From: Lepisosteus oculatus
Taxonomy: Eukaryota > Chordata > Actinopteri > Semionotiformes > Lepisosteidae
NCBI RefSeq assembly: GCF_040954835.1
Contig: NC_090712.1
Coordinates: 9,822,784 to 9,886,783, forward strand
Direction of reading: 5' to 3'
Length of the DNA stretch: 64,000 nucleotides
The stretch's first letter is position 1, and each line of letters opens with the position of its first letter. The position numbers and the translations under genes were made by a program. Under the pieces are notes generated by a model. It had not been told where the DNA came from, searched no databases, and worked only from the letters and a program-made list of their open reading frames with translations. Below are positions 1 through 11,100 of the stretch, piece by piece.

Positions 1-3000
1 GATCCCCAGGCTTCAGAGATGACGGGGAGATGAAAGCAGCAGAGAGCTACGAATATGATCTGATCGGTGTTACTGTCCACACGGGTACTGCGGACGGAGG
101 CCATTACTACAGCTTCATTAGAGACATCGTCAACCCGCACGCCTACAAGAACAACAAGTGGTCAGTATGGAAAGGAGAAAGGAATATCCTGCTACTCATA
201 ATGAGGCCTTTGTGTATTTGGAAAATTGTTTTGGAAATTCACCTTGAAGGATTTTGTTATTTTTGTGTTGTATATGCGCATACCGCTCCGTTAACGGAAC
301 ATGGGAAGGTTAATTCCCCATACTGCAAAGTAGAAAGAAAAGGCAGAAACGATCGAGCCTTCCTCAGGTGTCAACAGACAAAATTATTTTCTTAGCGTGG
401 AATTGGCCTTTGCCTGTTCCTTTTCCTTCCACTGTCTGATGCAGCTCCCTATACCGTTCTCTTTAATGTCTCACATTCCTTATTTCAGCCAAGGTCACGT
501 GCATCTTTTCAGTTTCACAAAATATACAGTATTTTGTTGTGCACCTTGAAATGCCCAAGAGTTATGCATGTTCCATCTGTATCCTTTCTTCTTTGTCCAA
601 GGTACCTCTTTAATGATGCTGAAGTAAAGCCATTTGACTCAGCACAGCTTGCTTCAGAGTGTTTTGGAGGAGAAATGACTGTAAGTGTTCAAAATGGCTT
701 AATTTGCATTATTTGTGCTATTTTAACTTCATGTTGTCTTGCAGGTAGGTCACAGTATTCTTGTACAAATATAAACCGTGCGCTAAATTCCCTCATTATC
801 TTAAAATCATTTTGGTATTTATTGCGATACTCACTTTTTGGTAGAATGGAAAGTCATTTTTATCTATATAATTAACTTTTTTTAAATGAAACAAGCTTAA
901 GAGAGTTTTTTTTTTTAATCCTGTGTCCCCTGAGAAAAAATAAACCAAATCTTTTAAACGAGACTTCACTGTAAAACTTTTTTTTTCAGACAAAAACCTA
1001 TGATTCTGTCACAGATAAATTTATGGACTTTTCCTTTGAGAAGGTAATTATACACTTTAAGTGTTCTTTTTTATGATGTAGATTCATGGAGAATTATGAC
1101 ACCAGCTCTGATCTGGTCTTGTGTGCTCAGACCCACAGTGCCTACATGCTGTTTTATAAAAGGGTGGAGCCAGAGGAAGAAAGTGGAAAAGATCTTAAAT
1201 TTGATGTTTCTCCAGATCTTCTAGAGGTAATTCTTCTATGAAAAGTTTGATTTATATGTTTGGATATATGAGTCATATATCAGGGTCTTAATTACTGTTT
1301 TGGCTAAACCATTTATTTTGGAGGTCATCTACAAACAATGCAGTTTTTCTTCATTACTGCAACACTGCTTGTTAAGTGCTAGTTAATGACTTATATATCA
1401 CTAACATAGACCTTATTAGTGAAGACATACTTCTGAAAAAAGTGTCTTTATTGTTTGCACATTCCATTTTATTGAATTTGATGCCTCAAAAGCAAGAACA
1501 GGTTTTGTAAGAGTGGTTCTTATTTTTTTGTTTTAAAGAACTTGTTACCTAGTTACTTGGAACTTTCCCATACCATGTCTTTTTTCAACTCATGTATTGC
1601 TATTAAATGTTATTTGATTTACTTCTACGTTAACTTTCGTAAACTTTCAGTGGATTTGGCATGACAACATGCAGTTTCTACAAGATAAGAACATTTTCGA
1701 GCACACTTATTTTGGGTAAGAAAATGTTTTTTTTGTCTCTTTGCTTTTTTATTTTAGCTTGACAATTATGATCTGTTTGGTAAATTTGTTGAATAACTAT
1801 TTATTTTCTTTGTTACACAAAGTACTGAATGAAAGCAGTGCTTGACAGTAGTGTGTAAATTCTGTATGAGTGCATTATACATTATTGTATAATGCATTAT
1901 TTGTCCTCCTAGGTTCATGTGGCAGCTCTGCAGCATTATTCCCAGTACTTTACCAGATCCAAAAGCTATATCTCTGATGACAGCCAAGGTGAGAACTGTC
2001 TTCGAGTTGAGGATTGGAAAAAGATTAAGCTCCTCTTAAGTGCATTAATATGTGAATCACATTGATAGACATTTTCTTGAATAACTGTATTTATACAAAG
2101 ATGAGCATTTTCAAAAGGCTTCTTTATAATTTTTGCTAGTTTAACTCGTTGACTTCACTGCTAAGAATGTACCTAAAAATTGCCCCTCTCTTTACTTTCA
2201 GCTTAGTACGTCTTTCGTTTTGGAAACATTTATTCACTCGAAAGAAAAGGTAAGTTATTGTTTTTGGGCTTAGACAGCTTTCATGCAGACATGTCTGTCA
2301 GTTGCAAAAAAATGTATTTTTTTTGCTTAAGCGGTTTGTATTAAAATGTCTGTGAAAATTGGACTTAAGCAGTTGTGTTGCACATTACATTTCCCGGACT
2401 GCGAGTTTGGAGTTATTGTTGAACAAACCCTGCATTGGCCCAGCTGGTTTTAACTGAAATAATTAATTTCTTTTCCCACTGTTCCACAGCCCACAATGCT
2501 ACAGTGGATTGAACTCTTAACAAAACAGTTCAACAACAGCCAGGCTGCTTGTGAGGTAATGTTCCATATTCAATTGTAAATATATCAGCATAACACTGTG
2601 AGAAAGACTTTATCAGATTTTATTTGCCAGTTTGCCACACCATTCTCTTTGTTTGTGTGAAAACCTCCTCAGAAAGAAGTAGATTTTTCATTTTCCAAGA
2701 AAAAACATGTGTGCTACATGAGACCTGTTAGTTTAAGTCTTAACAGTGGCAGGTTTACAGACTCCTCAGTGCGTGTTCTTGTTTTTCAGTGGTTTTTGGA
2801 CCGAATGGCTGATGACAATTGGTGGCCCATGCAGATCTTAATTAAATGTCCCAATCAGATTGTCCGACAGGTAACCATAGAAACGCACCACTCTGTGGAC
2901 CTTGTAATACAAAAATTAATAATAAAGTAATAATAATTCAATAATACTAGTAATAATAAAGTAATACAAAAATATTAGAAAGCAGAATCATTAATGTGAA

Positions 3001-4371
3001 TTCCATAAACTGCTATATGTACAGTGAAATGTTTCTTATTAAAGACTTCAATTTAATTCTACTTCTAATTTCAGATGTTCCAGCGCTTGTGTATCCATGT
3101 GATTCAGAGACTGAGGCCAGTACATGCACATCTCTATCTACAGCCAGGAATGGAAGACGGGTACAAATTTGCTGCTTACATCTATGTGCAAACTATTGTA
3201 TTAATTCCCGCTGTTTAGTCTGTTATTTGAAAACTCTAATGGAAATACAGATCCTTTCCAATTACTTGCAATCATTTCACATTGGAGAATTGCAGCACCA
3301 GCAGCAGGCTCTGATCAATGTTTCAAAACCATCACCATACGGTTACAGGCAATTCTGGGAAGATATTGATTCATTTTTATATTTTTTGTGGCGAAAAAAA
3401 GCAATTTGGTCTCAAGGTTAAGAGAAAAAAAGGTTGAATCTCCAATATTCACTACAAGCCTACAAAAAACAGCTGAATTGTTTGTATGCACGATGGATTT
3501 TGGAGTGGGGTTGTAGAGGTGTAATAGCTGTTTGTATTGTGTTTGCCCGGGCAGCTCTGACGACATGGATGGGCCTGTTGAGGACATAGGTAGCAGGTCT
3601 TGTGTCACGCGCTTTGTGAAGACCTTGCTCTCCATCATGGAGCATGGAGTGAAGCCTCACAGCAAACACCTGACTGAATACTTTGCCTTCCTTTATGAGT
3701 TTGCTAAGATGGGAGAGGAGGAAGTAAGTTGGACTGTAAGACCTTTCAAATCCCATGCATGAAAAAAGCACAGACGTTTTTGTATCTTTATGACAATGTA
3801 TGTTTTCTTGTTCGTTTCCCCATAGAGTCAGTTTCTTCTTTCATTACAAGCCATTTCAATTATGGTGCATTTCTACATGGGAACAAAGGGGCCTGAAAAT
3901 GTACGTATACCAGTTTGATCAACAGAAATAGCTTTAGAAACAATGTAGGTTGTTTGCATATATCATATAAAATGTTTAGAGCATGCTGTGTTAAAGTAAT
4001 TTTATGATTGTTTTTTGAAGAATTTAAACACACTTTGAATGTCTGGAGCTTTTTTAATTTTGTAATATTTATCAGCTTGAACCTCAGATATCGCATGCAT
4101 TTTATTTGACAGTACTTTGAAAGACCATAGCTTGCTGTTAGTAGATATCTGTGGTGACAAGCTCTCTCATAACTCCTCAGCGCGGGGAGTGGTGTGTCTG
4201 AGCTGTGCTGTGTTCTCAGCCCCAGGTGGAGGTGCTCTCTGAAGAGGAGGGAGAGGAGGAGGATGAGGAGGAGGACATCCTGTCCCTGGCGGAGGAGAAG
4301 TACCGTCCGGCAGCGCTGGAAAAGATGATCGCGCTCATAGCCCTGCTCGTGGAGCAGTCCCGCTCTGAGAG
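1..4371 (+). other. usp34: usp34 coding exons 1-13 of the visible part
   Basis: Exons read from splice sites and phase: about 9-160 (start uncertain, possible acceptor CCCAG just before), 602-680, 990-1043, 1131-1226, 1651-1715, 1913-1988, 2202-2249, 2490-2555, 2790-2870, 3075-3160, 3555-3723, 3826-3900, 4220-4371. All donors are GT and all acceptors AG. They encode the end of the USP fold, then segments beginning WIWHDNMQFLQDKNIFEHTY, LSTSFVLETFIHSKEK, WFLDRMADDNWWPMQ and the acidic PQVEVLSEEEGEEEDEEED stretch. The introns between them are 79-420 bp and hold no other gene I can see. A 10-bp-arm inverted repeat (TGCATTATAC / GTATAATGCA) sits in the intron before exon 6, near 1870-1896. Confidence 0.93.
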
Positions 4372-5054
4372 GTTAGCTACGAGACCACAGCCAGCACTGA
4401 CCACTACGTCTGTCCAGACTGCACTAGAGGTGCACCAAGGGTCACTGGATGGCATGTGTGTTCTTTAAGCAGATCCACCACTACCCTGGTGTTCTCAATG
4501 TACAGCAAGCAGATATATCACCCTGCAACTCACAACTGGCAGCCCACTGAAGCTAAGCAGGGGTGAGCCTGGTCCGTATCTGAATGGGAGACCTCCTGGG
4601 AAAAACTAAGGCTGCTGCTGGAAGAGGTGTTAGTAGGGCCAGTCGGGGTGCTCACTCTGTGGTCTATGTGGGTCCGTGACGGGGACACTATACTTTAAAA
4701 AGGCACCGTCCTTTGGATGAGAGGTAAAACCCAGGTCCTGACTCTCTGTGGTCATTAAAAATCCCAGGGCGTTTCTCCAAAAGAGTAGGGGTGTAACCCC
4801 GGTGTCCTGGCCAAAATTCCCATTGGCCCTTACCAATCATGGCCTCTTAATAATCCCCATCTATGAATTGGCTCTGTTCTCCTCCCCACTAATAGCTGAT
4901 GTGTGGTGAGCGTTCTGGCGCACTATGGCTGTCGTTGCATCATCCAGGTGGGGCTACACACTGGTGCTGGTGGAGGGGATCCCCATTACCTGTAAAGCAC
5001 TTTGAGTGGAGTGTCCAGAAAAGTGCTAAATAAGTGTCTGCAATAATAGTAGTA

Positions 5055-5120
<66 letters not shown>

Positions 5121-8100
5121 GTGCTTGCTCCCTCCAATCCTGTGATTTGAACGCACTTTCGTCTCTGGAACAAGGGAAGAGGAAAGGAGAGATTAAACAC
5201 ATGCTTCTAAAAATATTTAATATAAAGGTTTTTAACCATCATGGTTTTTATTTGATAAGATGTTTCAGATGGTTAAAGTAGGTTAAAGCATAAATTATAT
5301 TGAAACTCTGGTGTTTTACAGACAATGATAAATATGATTCTGAAGCTACATTTTCCTATATATAGGATCCCTACCTCTTGCCTCTTCAAGTGCTAGAGCC
5401 CCTCCATGCTTCCTTTAAATTCTGATTGACCTTTTGTAAAATCTCACAGAACTGTATCTGATTGTCTCTTGCTATTCCTAATAACACCAAGTGAATAAAA
5501 TGGAGCAGCCTTTTTTCATGTGAGCAGTCCGCTTTGGGTTCCGTATTTCCAGGAAAATGTCTTTTGCGTTTAAGCCGCCTTCTCTGTCCATCTAGATGCG
5601 TTTCAACAGAGAAAGATGTGTCATATTATTTGTTTGAAATATTCACGTCAAGTTGCATTTTCTAAGAAAGGTGTTCCAGGATCTTACCATGTTATAACCC
5701 ATTCTGCATTGTAGTGGATCCCCTTATAATGGGGGTGTACTGTATATAGTATTCAGCTTTTTTAAAATCTGACTGTTATGTTAGACAGTTAACTCTTATT
5801 TGGAGTACAAAAAAGTCATTTGTTTCATTAACTTAAATGTTTTTTTTCCTCTAGACATTTAACTTTGTCTCAGAATGATATGGCTGCACTCACGGGAGGA
5901 AAGGTAGGACTAGTGGGCTTCCTGAATTCAACTTTATAACTGCTGCCGCTTTCTGAGCATGAGTCTGATTCATCTTTCTGTGGGTTTCACAGGGATTCCC
6001 GTTCTTATTTCAACACATACGGGACAGCATCAACATCAGGCAAACGTGCAACCTCATCTTCAGCCTCTGTCGCTATAACAATAGACTTGCAGAACATGTA
6101 AGTTTTAACGGAACCTCAAACCCTCCCATTTTATTTTTATTCCTCTGCTTCCTTTCATAATATTAACACAAAATCAATTTTGTTTCAGATTGTTTCTATG
6201 CTTTTCACCTCCATAGCAAAACTCACTCCAGAGGTACGTGTAAAACAAAAATCCCCTGTTGCCGTGCTCAATAAAGTGTTATTTTCAGTGCCATGGCCCA
6301 TGTCAGATATGCCTTATGAAAATAGTTTTTGAAAGATTTCTTGCGTGCCATTTTGTTTTTGTAGTTATCCTGTTGTATGTTTTGTTACATTGGAAGTCCT
6401 GTGCTTAGGCTTTTCATTGTAGGCAGCAATCAAGAGTGTGTGCTATGTTGACTTTGGAAGGAGGTAATACCTTCTAGTGTGAGAATGAGGATGAGCTTGT
6501 GTGGGCCGCTTTCTAATGGAGAAACAGCATTGTTCAGAAGATATGTCATTTTAGAATGAGATTCGATTCAATTCAGAATACTTCATTCGTCCCCAAGGAA
6601 GCAATTTAGGTAGCAAGTCGTGCAACATACGACACATTCCAAATAAAATAACATTACCAAGAAGAAAATATATTAAAGCGGCAAACAGACCATTGAATTG
6701 GTTGTGAGAGTAACGGTGTGCGATATTTAAGAAGGTCATAAAGTACATACCTTTAATAGGTGTGTACTGAGAAGCAAACGGCAATGGCTATGATGGGAAC
6801 CCATGGCGAGTTTGATTTTTAAACCCCTGCATATTCCCCCTTTCTGTGTATCCTGCAGGCTGCTAATCCTTTCTTCAAACTGCTCACCATGCTGATGGAG
6901 TTTGCGGGAGGACCACCTGGAATGCCCTCTTTTGCATCTTACATTCTGCAGAGGATCTGGGAGGTACGCTGTCGCCAACACGTCGGATCCTGACGCAGCA
7001 ATTGAAATCGAAGCGCCAAGCTGAGCCCCTTTTCTTGTCTTGCTTTCAGGTCATAGAGTACAACCCCTCTCAGTGTTTGGACTGGCTGGCTGTGCAGACG
7101 CCACGCAACAAGCTGGCACACAGCTGGGTGCTTCAGAACATGGAGAACTGGGTAGAACGGTTCCTGCTGGCACACAACTACCCACGGGTCCGGACATGTA
7201 CGTATCGCTTCCGCAAACCTGGTCTTCGAGACCCCGGAGCAGTGCACGAGAGGAGTCAGTTTTGTTGTTGTTTCCGTTTACAAAAGCAACGTCATTATGT
7301 TGAGGAATGTGGGATCGCTGGGCCGGACTTTTGAAAGCGAATTTTTAACCGTCAATCAAAATCATCTCTGGAAACGTGGCACGTTGATTCTGATTTTAAG
7401 ACAACACGCACACATTCATGAATTGTGTTTTGCAGCTGCTGCTTATCTCCTGGTGTCGCTGATTCCCAGCAACTCTTTCCGTCAGATGTTCCGTTCCACC
7501 CGTTCCCTTCACATTCCCACCCGGGACCTGCCTCTAAGCCCAGACACCACGGTGGTGCTGCACCAGGTCTACAATGTCCTCCTGGGACTGCTGTCCCGCG
7601 CCAAGCTGTATGTGGACGCTGCTGTGCACGGCACTACCAAGCTGGTGCAGTACTTCAGCTTCATGACCTACTGCTTGATTTCCAAGACGGAGAAACTCAT
7701 GTTCTCCAGTTACTTCATGGACCTGTGGAACCTCTTCCAGCCTAAGCTATCTGAGCCAGCCATTGCCACAAACCACAACAAGCAGGCCCTCCTGTCCTTC
7801 TGGTACAATGTGTGTGTGGATTGCCCCGAGAACGTCCGTCTTATTGTCCAGAACCCGGTGGTGACCAAGAACATTGCCTTCAACTACATCTTGGCGGACC
7901 ATGATGACCAGGATGTGGTGCTCTTCAATCGTGGCATGCTGCCAGCCTACTATGGCATTTTGCGCATGTGCTGTGAGCAGTCACCTGCATTTACCAGGCA
8001 GCTGGCTTCCCACCAGAACATCCAGTGGGCGTTCAAAAACCTTACGCCTCATGCCAGCCAGTACCCAGGGGTAAGTATGTGTTCTGAAAGCTGTATTTCT

Positions 8101-11100
8101 GTTTTGGGACACAGCCGTTTTCTGTTTTCTTGTAGCCGTGATTGTGTAAGAACTGCACTGTGCCAGGTCCCTTGAACAGTCTGTGCTGTGCTTGCAGGCA
8201 GTGGAGGAGCTCTTCAACTTGATGCAGCTCTTTGTTGCCCAGAGGCCTGATATGAGAGAGGAGGAGCTGGATGACATCAAACAGTTCAAGAAAACCACCA
8301 TAAGCTGCTACCTGCGCTGCCTAGATGGGCGATCATGTTGGACCACTCTGATCAGGTATTGTTTGTGTCTCTCTGAAGCTGAGAGTGAGACATTATTTTC
8401 AATTTCCTAGCAGGAAATGTGAGAGAATACCACTAGGCTTTTTGGATTAATAGAAGCTAGTCTCCAGATGGATCATTCTTAAAATTTAAATTTATTTCTA
8501 AATTTCTTAAATTGTCACTCTTCCTGAAATAATAATGAAAATTGCAGATACAGCATTTTTTCAAGCATTCTATGTCTTTTCACATTGGTTTAAATCATCG
8601 CGTGACATCTTTTTTTCTAGTGCCTTTCGTGTTCTGCTAGAAAACGATGAGGACAGATTGCTTGTTGTTTTTAACAGGGGACTGATCCTCATGACAGAGG
8701 TGAGCATTCTGCTTTTAAAAATATTCATTTTAATGTGCTGCGTGCGTCTGCCTATTCAAAGAGTGTATACACTAAGATGAAATGTGTGCTTATGCTTGAG
8801 TTATATAACATGCTATATAGTCTATTGAGATGGCTTAAGTTAATAATGCATTAGAAACACAGAAATTCCGATTTCTGCGTTTCTCCAAGGCCTTGTGATG
8901 GACTGCTGTCATGTCCAGCAGGATCTCAGTTGTGTGCTCTCTTTCCTGCCCTATGCTTTCGGGACAGGCTCTAGCTCACCGTGACCTGCCCTTGAATAAG
9001 CAGCTTGCTGATAATGGATGGGACTTGATGTGTCAGTAAATACATTTGTGTGCTGCTGCTCTTCTATTCCCACAGCTTGAATCTACAGTTTCATTACCTA
9101 GTGAGATTTCTATATAAGGTGTACATGGAGGACATAGGCTGATTCTATGTATATTGAGCCTCTTTTCCTCTGTCCTGGACAGTCTTTCAACACATTGCAC
9201 ATGATGTACCATGAGGCAACTGCGTGTCATGTTACGGGAGACCTGGTGGAGCTACTATCCATCTTCCTGTCAGTTCTCAAGGCCACACGGCCTTATCTTC
9301 AGAGGAAGGGTATGTGCTCTTCTAACTCATTGCTCACAAGCTAGAGACGTTTCAGGCAGTGGTGATGATGGCATGTCAGGGAGCAGTTGCTGAGTTGTCC
9401 ACTCTAGCTAGGTACCTAGGAAAAAGAGTTGTTTTTTTGTGATGTATTGAAATTGTTATACGAAACATTATGTTCAGGTGCAAACCTTCCTAAATTTGGA
9501 ACAGGATCAGAGTTAATATATCAGTGCTGTGAATTAACGGCTTTGTTTCAGATCATTTAAAGCCTTTTCCCTCACATTTTGCAGATGTCAAACAGGCTCT
9601 CATCCAGTGGCAGGAGAGGATTGAATTTGCCCACAAGCTGCTTACTCTCTTGAATTCCTACAGTCCTCCAGAGCTTAGAAATGCGTGTATAGGTGAGACC
9701 CTCTTAAAGCTCACTTTTCACAAACAGAGCTGGAATTGGAAAAAACTGAAAGAAAAGGTTTATTTCTTTGCACATGTGCAATAAACTGCCTTTCTTTAAC
9801 GTTTTGTGGATCAACCAGACCAACCAGAAAGCAGCATCAGATAGTTTTCATGCTAGGTTAGAAACTAGCATTGTGAACGAGGCTTGTTCTTTTGGAAGGG
9901 TCTTCATGTTCAATCTCTCTGTTGGTATTTTTGGTGTTTCACCACTTAAAAGCTGTGGAATTGCCTGCTAGCTTCACTTTTCCAATAGGAACAGCTTGAT
10001 TTGTCTTTATTAACCGCTGTGGGGTTAGTCATCAGTACAAAAATAATTTCTAGAATGTATTGTTAACTTCATACATGTGTTTGTCCTCCAGATGTTTTAA
10101 AGGAGCTAGTTCTCTTGAGTCCTCATGACTTCCTGCACACCCTGGTGCCATTTCTTCAACACAACCACTGCACTTACCATCATAGTAGCATCCCAAGTAA
10201 GTTGTGTGCTCTCTGCCCCATCCTGTGACTGGTGGATTAGTTGCTCTTTGGTTTAATAAGCATATTTGTAGTGATGGCCAACCTGACTCGATATTGTGCT
10301 GTGTTTTTTGCAGTGTCTTTTGGACCATACTTTCCTTGTCGGGAGAACATCAAGCTGATGGGAGGAAAAAACAACATTCGGCCCCCAAGACCAGAACTTA
10401 ATATGTGTCTTCTTCCCTCCATGGTTGAGACCAGCAAGGTGCATATGTCCAATCTGGTATAAATATACCGAACAGCTATAGAAACCTCACTCTATATGTG
10501 CATGCGTTGTTTTAGAAAAAGTATTTTAGGTTTTGGATGTTAATTAAACGTTTTAGGAGTTGTTTCTATTCACTAATTATTGATGACCGATTGCAGTATA
10601 CACAGGTAACTTAATTGCATTAGCACTGAATCATTCCATTAGTTGGTGGCTGATGAAATAGTTGATTGCACACAGGTGATTAAGTTATTTAACCTTTCAA
10701 GCCTATAAGAACTAAGAAAGACAAATACCAGAAAGAACTCGTACTGTATGCGTCACTCATCAAGAAAAGTCCTCAGTAGCGATAGACCGTGGTGTTGTGT
10801 AGACCACCCTGATGGATATTGGCGAGTGTGATGCTGACGTGCAGAATGATGTACTAATTCTTGTGTACAGCAGAGCTCTATGTGGAGGTCCTAGTGTGAG
10901 GGTATTGCCAAGAATGTCTGGACACAAGACATCCTGCTGTTACTACTGTTCCTGTGGGCTCATCCTGACATGACACCATTGCAGCAGGACGACACACCCT
11001 CAAGCCGCCTGTCAAACAGTGGCTTTCATGGTGGCATCGAGCCTGAAGAGAGCAGTGGGCAGTGGCACATTTGTCCAGGCTGTACAGAGAAAAATTCCAC

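Noticed and set aside
4940..5200. Minus-strand ORF with a poly-isoleucine run
   Set aside because: It is translation of the AAT/ATT microsatellite; same for 30218-30433.
7297..7435. ORF start upstream of the large usp34 exon
   Set aside because: The usp34 similarity begins at the acceptor TTGCAG before 7436; the upstream codons are intron.
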